A stretch of 64,000 nt of DNA from Marsupella aquatica. Taxonomy: Eukaryota; Marchantiophyta. A program made the position numbers and the translations under genes. Below are positions 1-11,059 of the stretch, in pieces (position 1 is the first letter of the stretch; each line of letters opens with the position of its first letter). The notes under the pieces are model-generated. The model did not search any database. It saw nothing but the letters and a program-made list of their open reading frames with translations, and was not told the origin of the DNA. Location: contig OZ316899.1 in assembly GCA_973895155.1 (NCBI GenBank), forward strand, positions 3,348,001 through 3,412,000, written 5' to 3'.

Positions 1-276
1 TGCATTTGGCTAGCCCGTAATGCTCAAACTTTTGACAAAACTCGCCACAGAATCTTTGATCAATTGCTGGTGATCTCTGAGATTTTGGACCACTTGAATG
101 CGGTTATCACATCCACTTCGGTGCTGTCTACCTCTCTGTTAAGCCGCAAACATCGACGCCTCTCAGGTGCTAAGGGACTGATAGAGACAGAACACATCAG
201 CATTCTCAGGAGTGGGGTTAGGAGGATTGAATCCATCCTGGATGGCGGTGCTGCAGGAGGACACCCGGCGCTTTGA
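1..276 (+). CDS. partial ORF, possible C-terminus of a LINE ORF2
   Basis: The frame is open from the first base of the window to a TGA at 274-276, so its start lies outside. The first residues read CIWLARNAQTFD. That resembles the W-x-x-RN segment near the C-terminus of plant L1-type LINE reverse-transcriptase proteins, but it is a short motif and no RT core is visible. Support comes from what follows: about 460 bp without coding signal, then an A-rich tail with repeated TAAAA units near 741-762, as expected for a LINE 3' end. It could instead be an unrelated hypothetical ORF. Confidence 0.35.
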   Translation, partial: CIWLARNAQTFDKTRHRIFDQLLVISEILDHLNAVITSTSVLSTSLLSRKHRRLSGAKGLIETEHISILRSGVRRIESILDGGAAGGHPAL

Positions 277-762
277 TCCTTTTTAGGCCACAGAAGCTCT
301 TAGTTAATGGTTTACTTAGCTGCCTTTGTGTCCTTGATCATAGGCCTACTTTATATCTTTAGGATTAGGAATTTTCGCTCTTATGCCTGCCCTTGATCTT
401 ATTACGGCATTCCGTGCTGCTTGACTACCCCCCCTTTTTTTACCCTTGCAGGCTTGGTTGACTGATGAGCCTTAGGACCATCCTCCTGACAAGACATCCG
501 TCCCCTTGCGCTGGCACTATTTTGATTCTGCTTTACTCTTGAGTTGATTAGATACAACTGTCTGAGTGCCAGTGAAAACTTGATTCTTACTAGTTTTCAA
601 CATCTGTGGGATCTGATGTCCTTGACTTTCTTGGACTCTTATGTGTCCTATCACTCTTTTGCCCTTTGTGGCTTCTGCTGCCATTTGGCCTGCTGGTTCC
701 CCCCATCCGTGGGGTTCACGCGGAATAAAATCAAAATTTAAATAAAAATAAAAATAAAAATA
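1..762 (+). mobile_element. probable LINE 3' end with (TAAAA)n tail
   Basis: The partial ORF at 1-276 is followed by an untranslated stretch, an AATAAA-like signal (GGAATAAAATC near 721) and a tail of TAAAA repeats ending near 762. Immediately beyond lies a minus-strand Ty3 reverse-transcriptase remnant, so the LINE may have inserted into that older element. The 5' part is outside the window and no target-site duplication can be tested. Confidence 0.35.
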
Positions 763-780
763 TCTCTCTGAGATATAACA

Positions 781-1560
781 TGACCCGAAAGAATTCCTTC
801 TCTCATCCCTATATAACATTTTCCAGATGTAGGGAGAGTTGTGCTTCTCTACATTTCTCAAAAGTCTTCTTTAAGCAACTGAGATGTTGTGTCATGGAGC
901 TATAGACACAAAAATCATCTATGAAAATCTCAAGGAATGTTGCAAATATTCTTGAAAGATCACCATCATTATTCGCTGAAATGTTCCTAGTGCATTGCAT
1001 AATCCAAACGGCATTACATTGAAGGCAAAAGTTCCCCAATCGGTAGTGAAGGTGGTCTTATCTCGATCCTCTTTCCATATGGAAACTTGATTGTATCCTG
1101 AATAACCATCAAGAAAACTATAGAGCTCATGTTGTGCAACTATGTCAAGGACTAAGTCAATAAATGGTAAAGGATAATGGTCCTTTTAAGTTGCACATTA
1201 AGCTTTCTAAAATCTTGACAAACTCTGATTTTAGGTTTTCCATCAGGGCCAATCTTCTTAGACACAATTACTATGGGAGACACCCATTCACTGCTAAGCA
1301 CAGGATAAATGAATCCTGCCTCCAACAACTTGTCTAATTTTGTCTTCACCATTAAAGAATATTTTGGGTTAAGACGGTATTTCCATTGCCTTATTGGTAT
1401 CACACCCTCATTAAGGTCAATTCGATGCTCCCCAAGCCATGGATGTATGCCTTTAAGGTCCCGATGACTCCATGCAAATACATCTTTGCATTGTTTCAAC
1501 AAATAAATGTATTTTTCTCTTAACTCACCTTGGATATGCTCCACAGGAAAGAGGGGCAGA
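781..1560 (-). pseudogene. Ty3/gypsy reverse transcriptase remnant
   Basis: Reading leftward from about 1560, the minus strand gives the segment before RT (DVFAWSHRDLKGI), the RT entry block (LNPKYSLMVKTKLDKLLEAG, then SPIVIVSK, GPDGKPKIRVCQDFRKLN) and, in another frame, the catalytic EIFIDDFCVYS box near 900-950. This order is that of plant Ty3 pol. Frameshifts near 1150-1200 and elsewhere break it, and there is no protease, RNase H or integrase. It is the same broad type as the RT at 11060-12192 but in opposite orientation. The right edge is near 1545-1560. Confidence 0.8.
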
Positions 1561-1587
1561 CAGAGGTGGAGGAAAGAATAGGAGATA

Positions 1588-1773
1588 TTGAGAGGCTCAA
1601 GCAAGCAACTAAGAGAGATGATGGCACGACTAGAGATGCAATTGCTTGAGAAGACGACAACCTACCATAATACATTCCTACTTTTGGAAAATGAAGTAGA
1701 GGATTTGGCACGAGAGGAGGAGGGGGCAGTGTCGCGTGGACTAGATCCACTTTCTTCCACGTCCTTCCTCTAG
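1588..1773 (+). CDS. hypothetical short ORF, heptad-like
   Basis: A 61-codon plus-strand frame with a Glu/Lys/Leu-rich, heptad-like composition (for example MARLEMQLLEKTTTYHN). It lies between the RT remnant and the repeat at 1777. I do not recognise it. Its place just before an LTR-like repeat would suit the tail of a retrotransposon ORF, but this is inference, and it may not be a gene. Confidence 0.2.
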   Translation: MRGSSKQLREMMARLEMQLLEKTTTYHNTFLLLENEVEDLAREEEGAVSRGLDPLSSTSFL

Positions 1774-1776
1774 ACA

Positions 1777-1866
1777 CTATATACATAAGTAGTTTCAGCT
1801 CTCCACTTCTAGAGAGGTAGTCCCCTTGACTACTTTTGCACTCACACCCTTCCCCTCTCTTCTACT
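1777..1866 (+). repeat. 90-bp LTR-like repeat, copy 1
   Basis: Nearly the same sequence occurs at 6624-6716. Both copies begin with CACT-x-x-ATACATAAGTAG and continue through CTCTCCACTTCTAGAGAGG and GACTACTTTTG to a CCCTTCCCCTCTC stretch. Similarity stops soon after on both sides. The two copies probably belong to the LTR or untranslated region of one retrotransposon family. Confidence 0.65.
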
Positions 1867-1870
1867 CAAA

Positions 1871-2460
1871 GGAAGTCGCGGAACTTGACTGCCTTAACAC
1901 TTAGCTCCGGCGTCGCTGACTCCGACGCCGAGCTCCCTTATGGTCCAGGCCCGGATAGGCCATCCGGGGAGGACATAGCATGGAGACTTGTGGGCAATGA
2001 GACATGGCACTAGCGAGGCAAGGAGCCAAGCTGGGGGCACACACTAAGGACTTGGACTAGCCTATGGCTGGTCGGGTCAAGGGGAAATGGGCCGGACTCA
2101 AGGATGGCCGTCCGGACCTTAGGATGGACTTTGAGTTCTGAGGGCTTGGGAGTGAGCTCCTCTTGGGCCCAAGGCCAATGGAGTTGACGCCATTGGCAAC
2201 AGACGGTCCTCAAGAGCTTTCCAACGCACCCAAGAAGTCCTCCAACGGACTTCCCATTGGGGAGATATCGTCATTTCCGTTTGGCGGTTTCCCTTAGTGT
2301 CACGACCGCCGCGGCTCACGACTTCGGCTCGGCCTTAGCCCCCAGGGAGACACCACTCCCCTCATATATGCTTTTGGAGAACTGCCACCCCCAGACCAGC
2401 TTTGGTCCTTAAACATTTGGCCCCCAACCCGGATCCCATCGCGCATAATGTCTATATGAT
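1871..2460 (+). repeat. dispersed repeat Z, copy 1
   Basis: The left half (about 1879-2056) recurs inverted at 62449-62632. The right half (2207-2450) recurs in the same orientation at about 51817-52062, including CCGCCGCGGCTCACGACTTC and a 20-mer beginning GGATCCCATCGCG. No convincing ORF is present. The fragment probably comes from an LTR, since the copy at 51.8 kb runs on into LTR-like sequence. It joins X copy 1 at about 2528. Confidence 0.65.
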
Positions 2461-2527
2461 CCAACATTATCATCAACATGATCCCGGATGATAATGTCTA
2501 TATCATCATCCTGGGTTATCATGGATT

Positions 2528-3702
2528 AGAGGCAACTCACATAATGGCCTGCAACAAGGCCATGACCAAGGCCCAGAGGAAGGAGCAGGCACTGAAGGAT
2601 GAGATCAAAGAATGTCGCAAAGCCCTCCATCAGAAGAAAGGCAAACTTGATGACACCTACAGGGGCATCGACAAGTTAAGAGAAGACCTTGAGGACCTGT
2701 CGGCCAACTTTCAAGTAAAGTTGCGTAAGAAGGATGACATGCTCAATCAAACCTACAAGAAAATGAATAAGATCAAGTTTGATGTCGTCCATGAGCTCAA
2801 CGCGGAGCTGAAAGCAACCCAGGAGGAGAGGGCGGCCTTACGGAAGGAGTTGGACAAGAACATGGCAGAGTTGGAGCAAGCTTGTGGGGATTTAGACGAG
2901 ACCCTGGTGGAATTGGAGGACACCACCCAGAAAATAGAAAATCTGCAGAGGCAGGCGGACAACCAAACTGAGCGGTTGAAGAAGCAGTCCAAGGAGCTAA
3001 ATGGGCTGGCCGCAACAAGTGGACCTCTGGTGGCGGCAACAAGGTTGCAAGGCGTGGTACTAACCGAGCGACAAGCTATGGTACCCTCACCTTTGCTGGA
3101 AGTAAGTGGCAAGGGGAAGGCACTAGCTGCTTGGGAGGGGAAGGACAAAAAGCGAAAGCCTTCTGGGTCAGGGAGCCACACCATTTGTCAGGCCACCGTG
3201 GCTGAGGTGGAGAGCATGGCACCGGCCATATGCAAGGTTGTGGCTATCAAGAAGCAGTCCTGGAGGTAGGCCAAGAAGACCGGTTGGGGGAGGCCATGAC
3301 AGGCACTGACTCAAGGTTTCCAACCATTGATTGGCATCAACCACAACCTTGGGAGGACGAGACAACCCGACTCATAGAATGAGCCTATGAGGAGGACCAC
3401 TACGGCAGGGTAGCCAATACTAGGAGGGACAGTACAGAAGCCACAAGGGTGAAACCCCCACTGGGCGAGGCCGGGGAGGCAGAAGCCGGGGAGGCAGAAG
3501 CCGGGGAGCCAAAAGCCGGGCAGGCCAAGGCCGGGCAGGCAGAAGCCAAGGAGGCTAAGGCCAAAATAAGGGTGGGGCCTGGTCACGCTGAAGATGGGTT
3601 GACCCAATTAGGAGCGGGTAACCTGTCAGAGGACGGGGAGCCTACATTGGCCGCCAAGGAAGGATTAGGGGCGTCCATTGAGGACCAACCACCAGCGTTG
3701 TG
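2528..3702 (+). pseudogene. X ORF2 coiled-coil protein, decayed copy
   Basis: This is the C-terminal half of X ORF2. It begins as a Lys/Glu-rich coiled coil (KAMTKAQRKEQALKDEIKEC, then DLDETLVELEDTTQKIENLQ and RQADNQTERLKKQ), followed by a Ser/Pro/Gly linker with VSGKGK and a basic KRKPSGSGS patch. In X3, X4 and X7 the family ends GASIEDQ-x-P-x-x, and here the end is GASIEDQPPAL in another frame. Stops and frameshifts between about 3267 and 3450 break it. No enzymatic motif is seen. The role is unknown; a structural, Gag-like role is inference. Confidence 0.7.
3467..3562 (+). repeat. 15-bp minisatellite inside X1 ORF2
   Basis: About six imperfect copies of GCCGGGGAGGCAGAA, in frame, encode a GEAEA-type Ala/Glu repeat. 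Other X copies have only a short AVAEAVTDAEAEA-like stretch here, so the array expanded in X1. Confidence 0.75.
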
Positions 3703-4604
3703 ATGGTGTAAGGGCGTCGTCCCTTTTAGAGAGGGCGGATGTGGAAGTAGGAGGCATGAGTGGGTAGAGCGGGCGCGGACTTCCAGAATTAGGATTAGGA
3801 TCAGGACCAATAAGCGTCCCTAACACTTAGATTAGTGGGATTGCAGATCCACTGGTAAGAGCAACACTTGTGCTCTTGCCCCGCTGTACATAGGTAGATT
3901 CCACTTAGAGGTGGATTTGGCTTATGCAACAAGGAAATAGGTAGGTACGCTGCTAGGATAAATACCTGGGCAGCGCGAACCAGAGGGCCTTCTTCTTAAG
4001 CAAGTTTTAGTGCACCAGCAAGGCTGGAATCAATTAGTAAAGAGAAGCTCTTGGTTAGTTATGCTGTGACCCTTGTGTACATTCATGTTTCCTCATACCT
4101 AAGAGCTGAAATCAATAGATTTGGCCTTTGGGCTTAGTTTGCAGACCTTGTGTATGAGAAGTACTCCTTGTATGGCAATGGCATGGCATACCTTAGTCAG
4201 TAGGAGTCATCTTTCTAATTGTGTGTCGCACCAACTTGTGTGAAGATTGCCCACATCAACCAAAGAGAGAAAGGAAGTTTAGAAGCAGGAAGAGTTGGAT
4301 GTGTTGAGTTGAGAGGGATCTTAGCGGCTACCCAAGCCGATTGGGCATCACTCTGGGGGCGGAATCCAAACATGCCTGAAGGGAGACCGATAGAAGAGAG
4401 TAAGGAGAGGCCTAGAGTAGGCTGGGTGCATATCTAATGACCCGATGAAGGATCTGTCCAATATATGTGGCTAAGAAGTAGAGAGGAGTTAGCAGCGTCC
4501 CATGCCGATAAACCACAGAACCAGCCTTGGCAAGCAAGAAACCAGTGGGAATCGGCTTGTTAAGGGAGGATTCTTGGGGTTAGAGAGCCATGGGATGCAC
4601 CACA

Positions 4605-4621
4605 TTTTTGGCGCTAGATGG
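4605..4621 (+). promoter_or_regulatory. primer-binding-site-like sequence of a Ty3 element
   Basis: TTTTTGGCGCTAGATGG lies directly after the CACCACA end of X1 and about 55 bp before a gag start codon. Plant Ty3 elements commonly have a TTTGGCGC-type primer-binding site just after the 5' LTR. The position suits that role. What precedes it here is the 3' end of X rather than a recognised LTR. Confidence 0.45.
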
Positions 4622-4675
4622 AGGGGGCATTTCTTAAGCCGTGAGATATGGATCTAGGTAAAGAAGTGTAGGTAA

Positions 4676-6280
4676 TGACTGAACCTACATTGAGGGAGGA
4701 AAGAGCAATACAACGGGAGAGAGTTGTTTGCAGCAGATCGTCGGGTGGCAGGAAACACAACGACTGAGAGGGGCTGATAGAGCTAGTAGCTCCGTAATAG
4801 AGAGTGGTGTTGAGGAGGAGGAATTAGATGAAGGATTGGTTACCTGGAGTCTGTTCAATTCAAGCGTTAGCTCCCCAACAGAGAGCATGGGGGAACCAGA
4901 GGCACGACCAGGAGAGAGGGGAGGGACCAGACTGATCAACGGTCTCACATCCATTACAAAGCATTTCATGGCAGAGGAGATGAGGATCCTGATGAATGGT
5001 TGAATGATTTTGAAGGGACCACTGCAGCAAATGGAGAGTCGGCCATTAGGATGCAAATCCTTCCCGGTTTGTTCAAAGGTGAGGCAAGACCGTGATACAG
5101 GGTACTAGACACTGAGGAGCTGGGCAATTGGGAACTCTTCAAATCATTGTTTGTCAAGGAGTTTCGACCCATTAGAACCTCAGAATTGGCTATACTGAAG
5201 TTAGGACGACTTTGGTTCAAGGAGAACAAGTCCTTCCATGAGTTCTTACAATGCTTCCAAAAGCTGGTAAGACAAACAAAGACCAATGCATCGGAAGGTA
5301 TGCAACTTCAATGGTTAGTAAATGCGTTACCATAGAAGATGAGCTTTGCAATTAGGAAGGAGAACTCGGAGACCTTAGCCGATGTAGTTAGAGATATCCA
5401 TTTATATATTAATGCAAATATCACGAGTTGGAAGAAACTTTTCAAATCAGGGAGCTCATCATCTGATGAAGGATGAACCAAGAAGAAGACAAAGAAGAAA
5501 AATTCCAAGAAGTCGAGAAGTGACAACTCAAGCTCAGATAGTGAAAGTAGCAAGAGTGAGTCCTCTTCTAGCTCCGAGGAAGAAAAATCTAGGAAAAAGA
5601 AAGTCAGAAGGAGGAAGTTGAAGGTCAAAATTGAGGCTAACCCTCCAGCCCCGGATAACCTTGTAGCTCTTACTGACCAACTGCGGGCTATCATAGCAGA
5701 GGCTAAGGCAAAGAAGAAGGTAGTAGTCAAGGACAGCTCTGTATGGTGTGCTTTATGTTATAAGACCGGACACCACAAAGATGCATGTCCTAAACTAAAC
5801 TCTAGTCATATCCGGCAAGTTACCGAGACCAGACGGAATCAGGGAGAAGTAGAGTACTTCCTAGGGGATGCGGCTGATAGCATTTTTGGCATTAGCGAGA
5901 CAGGAGCACAGGATCTGGCCAATTGCCCAGCATCCCTCTGGTCGGGATTAAGAAATAACTCGGGTGAAATGTATGCACAAATCATTCAAAATCCATCTGT
6001 GGCTCCTAGGCCGAATGTACAAAGATTTGCGGCATGCTATAACTGTGGTCAACCTGGACATTTTGCTAGAGAGTGCCCAAATGCAAGGAAACATGGTGAT
6101 GGGGAACCAGCTCAGTTGTGTATGGGATGCCGTCAAGAGGGCCACATGCTGGGACAGTGCCCTACTTGGTTGGCAAGATTGGCCACTAATCAAAAACTCT
6201 TGCCGGTCAAGGTCCTGCCACCGGGTACAACACCAAGTGGAGTTCAAAAATCAATCACATTGAACTGGGATGGCAGATAG
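4676..6280 (+). pseudogene. Ty3 gag with three zinc knuckles
   Basis: The likely start is ATG at 4676 (MTEPTLREE), about 70 bp after the primer-binding-like site. Downstream are capsid-like blocks (DEWLNDFEGTTAANG; ELFKSLFVKEF; FKENKSFHEFLQCFQKLVR), then an Asp/Ser/Lys-rich stretch, then three cysteine-rich knuckles: WCALCYKTGHHKDACP near 5740, CYNCGQPGHFARECP near 6037 (a classical CCHC box) and CMGCRQEGHMLGQCP near 6118. Gag packages retrotransposon RNA. Stops near 4769, 5097 and 5333 and several frame changes break the gene. Confidence 0.8.
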
Positions 6281-9200
6281 ATGCCAAGGCCAAATTTGGA
6301 CCATCTGATGACGAGGCTGAGGCTAGGCCTTATCAACATTCTCAAAAGAAGAACTAGACCATGACTGCTATGGGGTTTCTACTCGTTCAACAAGAAGGAA
6401 GGAAAGGTGGGATGGTTTGGCCAAGAACAAGGGGGAAGACCAAGGAGGAAGGGATCAACTCTTCATCAACATCAACGGAGGGAGAAGGAAGGGCACTATC
6501 AAACACTTGTCAAGGAGCTTAAGTGGTTTGTCTCCCCAAAAGACTACCTAATACCTGCTCCATATCATACCAGGTCACAAAGGATTGACAAAACTTTTGA
6601 AATGTGTCTACAATGTCTAATCACTCCATACATAAGTAGTTTCAACTCTCCACTTCTAGAGAGGTAGTCCCCTTGACTACTTTTGTACTCACACCCTTCC
6701 CCTCTCCTCTACTCCAAGGATCAGCAAGGGGGATCTCCGCTCCAAGCTATCACCTTAGAGTAGATTCTCACACAAACACCCAAGAACCCAAAGTACTTTT
6801 CTCTTCAAGCTTAAGTCTCCTCAAGACCCTCGAAGTAGTGTTACCCCTCAACCTTGCCTCCTGGCCTTGGTTTGGGTCCACACATCCCCTTTGAGCTCTA
6901 GAGAAGGCTCCTCTATCTAAGGACTCTTCCTCTTGTACTTACTTTTTGTTAACACGGTCACACACCAAGCAAAGTACTCTCCACCCTCCAGCTATAATCC
7001 TCTCTAAGTCTCAAAGTAGTGCTCTACCTTAACCTTGCCTCCTTGGCCTTGGTTTTGTACTAGCACATCCCCTTTGAGCTTAGACCAAGATTACACCATA
7101 GCATGGACTCTTCTCTTGCTCCCATACACTTCAAATGCACTCACACTTAATGGTCACAATGAAGATTGACAAGTCTCCTTTTATTGTATCACCTTTACAA
7201 CAAAAGTTCACTACACATTCTCCACACTAAGCATGGACCACCTCTCCCTTCTCAAGCTTAGCCCTACCTTGGCAAGGTAGAGATTCCACTTAAGAGATGA
7301 GACTCCCGGTCCCTAACAAATGAAAACTTACTCCTTATATACTATTCTCCTTCCACACCACACCAAGCTTGACCTGGGGTCCAACTACTCCTCCCCCAAG
7401 TCCTCCTAACACACAAAGTCCAACTCTATAGTTCGTAGCCCACCCTACAATCTATTGTTTGGACTCCTTCCAAGCCCTGGAATATGCCACACATGAGTTG
7501 CATGCCTTGACCTCCAAACCTTCTCCCACTTATGGTCCTCCTCACCAGCTTCCCAACCCACTTGAAATCTCGCAAAAAGAGTGAGTGAGTCTCAAGTTGT
7601 GCCTAGTCAAACATGGCCTTATTTTACTAACTACCCTAAGTAAACTACCCCCTATACTTACTTTTCTTAACATGATGGCCTTACACCTTTGAAAAAAGGT
7701 AAGTACCCTTCCCTAGAGCCTAACTAAAGTAGTATGGGTGCAAGAAAGGTCAGCCCCTAAATCTGGTAGTCATTCCCCTATGTCGACTTTGGTTTGCAAG
7801 CTATCGGGACCCCCTCATGGCCTCGGCTAAAAATATATTTGAGTGACTCTTTTTCTGGGTTTACACCTTCACCAAGGGGTGCTTTACCTTCCCCTAACTC
7901 AACACAAAAAAAATTGGGCCCCAATGGATACCCCTAGCCAAAGTTATGCCCATTCTCCCAAGGCCTGTTTTTGGTGTAAAGCGGGTGTAAGCGGCGACCC
8001 GATTACACTTACTTTACCGCCCCTTATAGAGATTCCAGGTGTCACCAGGGGAGAGTACTCTCATTATACTCTCGTTTCTTATGAAGAATTTGATAAGGAC
8101 ATCAATTTTCGCAGTCATTTTCCTCTCTCTTGAATTCAATCTGAAAGTGCAACATGATCTGTTGGATTTGAATGGCAGCAGGTCAATCGATAGCTCAGCC
8201 CGGTTTGCAGCAGCCTTCTCAGTCCACCTCCATAGCCATCCAGCCTTGCAGGTGATTCAAAATCGCAGCAGAATTTCGCAGCAGCCATAGCCAACCAATT
8301 CACAGCTAGCCCTTGTTCTTCCTGCAGCTCGTCCTTTTGCTACTACATTTAATCAATTTGCTAGCAGCCTAGCTCTATTCTCCAGCAGTCGGCCATAGCT
8401 CACCCTTCTCAACTTCATAGCTAGCCCAGAGCAACAACACTATTGAGCTAGCAACATACTTACTAATCAGCCAACACTCAACATCTCGTGCTTGAAGCTA
8501 GCCCTTCTAATTCTGGTGCAGCAGTAAGTCTGATCAGCTGCCAGCCCTTTAATTTCATAGCCCACCATAGCTCACAGCCAGCCAACTAGCTCTTGATCAG
8601 CAGCAACCTATTTCTCCATAGCACGCAGCTTGATTCCAATCAGCACCATCAAGGCGGCCAACCAATTCTGATCAGCATCCCATGCCTGAAGCTATAGCAG
8701 CTCAATTCAATTTCGTAGCTGCCTCTTGATCCCAATTCAAAGCAAGCATCTCATGTATTGACCCTTATGGTGTTCCTGACCTCGTGCTTGAGTCGCCCCG
8801 GCCTCGTGCTTAGGTCGTGGTCGCCGTGACGCGGTTGACAAAGAAAAATTTCGGATTTTTTTGTTGGGAAAACAGTATTTCAAGGCCGTTTTGGACCGCC
8901 CCCAAAAATCACACATGAGTCCAAAATGACTTATGAGTTTATATACATATTCTCTGGACATAGGACTATGTCCCGGTTTACTAATATCTAAACAAAACCT
9001 TATCACCGATTTTCTAAAATTAGGTAAAGTGGGTCAATTATTATGTTTTCCAAAATTCTTCTCACCTTTGAGATGCTCCCAAAAAGTAACCAAAGATACC
9101 CAGCTTCTACCACAAGTTTCCAGGGATATAGTGGACCATATTTAACCCAATTCCAAACTTGGAACTCCTAAATTTACTCATCAGCTATTTTTCCCGGGAC

Positions 9201-9590
9201 CCGCTATTTTGTTAATTTAAGTCACACCAAAACACAAGGAAACCCTAGGTTGAGACCCCACTTGACATCTAACTTTTTAGGGGTGCTCTAGGGACCTCCT
9301 AGCATCTATGGGAAAAATCTGAACCAAAAGTAAGACTTCAAGTGTCGGGTTGTTTCTCCGGCTCGGAATAGTCGCCTATTCTAATAAGGACGGAACGTTG
9401 TATGCCCCATCATAAAGACCTTTCTTATCCCTTGGCACTTGCTTACAACTCAGTAACCTTCCATTCCACTATCTTTCCTATTCTACCTACTTAAGTTCCT
9501 AAAACCTAGTTACTCCGATAGCACTTAAAACGTCTTTCTTACTATTCTTTGTTCAAAAAACAAAAAAATGACAAGTTTCTTACATAAACC
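6281..9590. other. non-coding stretch inside element G
   Basis: No supportable gene. The left edge keeps a little retrotransposon sequence (a short frame at 6407-6667 ending in PAPYHTRSQ). From 6624 comes the second copy of the 90-bp repeat at 1777. An internal direct repeat pairs about 6810-6897 with 6995-7084 (both contain AACCTTGCCTCC and CACATCCCCTTTGAGCT). On the minus strand near 7335 lies a TATATAAG box. 8150-8750 is rich in CAGC and TAGC words. Protease coding resumes near 9600, so much of this is probably a decayed insertion. Confidence 0.4.
6624..6716 (+). repeat. 90-bp LTR-like repeat, copy 2
   Basis: This matches 1777-1866 with few differences, from the CACTCCATACATAAGTAG start to the CCCTTCCCCTCTC stretch. 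It marks the left edge of the non-coding insert in element G. Confidence 0.65.
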
Positions 9591-9598
9591 TATATCGA

Positions 9599-10779
9599 GC
9601 CATTCCACAGGCACTGACAACTCAGGTAAGCCCTGAGCCCACTAGTGATCCCAACCCTTCACAAGATAGTGATTTCAATAGAGATCACCCCAAGCTATTC
9701 TACCCGTCCATTACCGCTAGTGTTAAGGAACAACTTCAAGAATTAGAGATGCTAGAGAATACCGAAGCTATAGCCAAGGATGTCAAGAGGGCCAAAGCGC
9801 TGTTTGCTTCGGAGAAACCTATGACCGTGGAACCTAGCGTTCAACAACAAGCCAAAGCCAAGAGAGAGAAATTGCCAGAAGAGAAGCCCATAGTTCCCTG
9901 TGACTTGGCTAAAGATGTACTAGAATCTAGAGTCTCGGCAACGGTAGGTCAACTTTTAAGGAATAGCCCGTACTTCCAAAAACAATCAAGGAAGGCAATC
10001 CTCAGCAAACCAAGATTACCCAAGGTAGCAACCTGATCCAACATGTTGATGATAGAAGAAGATCAAGGAGCCTCAGCACTACCATTAATGATTCAGGGAG
10101 AATTATTGCTACGTGTACGCATCGATGGAGGATCAAGGGTATGTATTATGATTGATTCAACCGCAATTGGATGGGGGTTAACACCATAGAGTACTGGAAG
10201 AGTGTTAAACATGGCCATAAGGTCATTCCCATGGGAGTCCATTATGCGCGATGGGATCCCGGGTTATCATGGATCATTATAGCCATCGCGCATGGCTATA
10301 AGGTCATTCCCATGGGAGTCCTCACCGGCATCAAAACTGAAATTGGAGGAGTCTTGTTCAGTATCAACTATGTGGTAATGAGGCCGGTGAACCCTACATC
10401 ATTCCGGCTACTGATTGGCAGGCCGTGGCTCTACATAGCCAAGGTGATAGAAGATTGGGGGAAGAAAGAATTTACCTTTGGGACCCCCTCTATCACGGTA
10501 TCCTGGGACACCAAGGATGACAGGGGGAAAAGTATCCGAGACGTAGACGGATACAACAGTGGGTTAGAATCCGCCGATGACGTACGATGGTTAGAATGCC
10601 TCTCAGACCTAACCAAAGAAAGTGTCTTTGGACCAGATATACCCCCCAGTGGACTCTGGCAGGAACCAATAGAGAGTAGTATGGAGGAAGAAAGTGACAA
10701 AAACACCGAGGACTGCTTCGCCATTGAGTCCACTTTTTTAGCTTCAATTCCAGAGGATCATTGGGAGACAATAGGTTAG
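9599..10779 (+). pseudogene. Ty3 retropepsin-like protease region
   Basis: The upstream part (9749-10036) is a Lys/Glu-rich segment ending in SRKAILSKPRLPKVAT. The next frame contains the protease core: LPLMIQGELLLRVRIDGGS near 10080-10130, with IDGGS in place of the usual D-T/S-G, as in some plant Ty3 lineages. The flap-distal block FRLLIGRPWLY is near 10405-10435. The protease would cut the polyprotein. It is broken by stops at about 10036 and 10187 and by an in-frame 81-bp duplication at 10210-10321. Confidence 0.7.
10210..10321 (+). repeat. 81-bp in-frame duplication enclosing a palindrome
   Basis: The 31-bp segments at 10210-10240 and 10291-10321 (CATGGCCATAAGG / CATGGCTATAAGG...) differ by one base and lie 81 bp apart, so the frame is preserved. 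Between them lie perfect inverted arms ATGCGCGATGG (10244-10254) and CCATCGCGCAT (10283-10293). A 20-mer at 10240-10259 is the reverse complement of one in the Z repeats at 2431 and 52043. This suggests a small foldback insertion and imprecise loss. Confidence 0.75.
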
Positions 10780-11059
10780 ATACATCGACTGAAGGGGCAG
10801 CGGCACCTCAAGTATTGGATTTTCAATGGGCGTTGTGGTAGGGCCGGCAAGATCCACAACACCGGTTATCATCAGCAACCAATTAACTCCCAAGATTCTG
10901 GCTTATAGGCCGATCACCAGGGCAAAACAAATAGAAGCACTAATAGAAGCCGGGCGAGCGCAACGGCCAAAATAGGAGGGAGCAGGATGGGAGGAAGCTA
11001 AGCCAGAGCAGGATCCGAAGGAAGAAACGGCATCCTAGCCGCAGAATCTGAGGCCGACC

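Larger units (their letters stand above)
2528..4604 (+). mobile_element. family X element, copy X1, 5'-truncated
   Basis: Similarity to the other X copies starts near 2528, inside the second ORF, and continues to the family 3' terminus ending TGGGATGCACCACA at 4604. The whole 5' half, including the FGLP-domain ORF, is absent. The 3' untranslated part keeps recognisable X segments (GGTAGATTCC, GTGTCGCAC) but has drifted, and the subterminal hairpin near 4350 is degraded. The 3' end abuts a primer-binding-site-like sequence of a Ty3 element, which is unexpected. Confidence 0.75.

Noticed and set aside
2528-3269. Myosin or tropomyosin-like gene from the coiled coil
   Set aside because: The same coiled coil recurs in X3, X4 and X7 at a fixed place in the element, so the resemblance is compositional.
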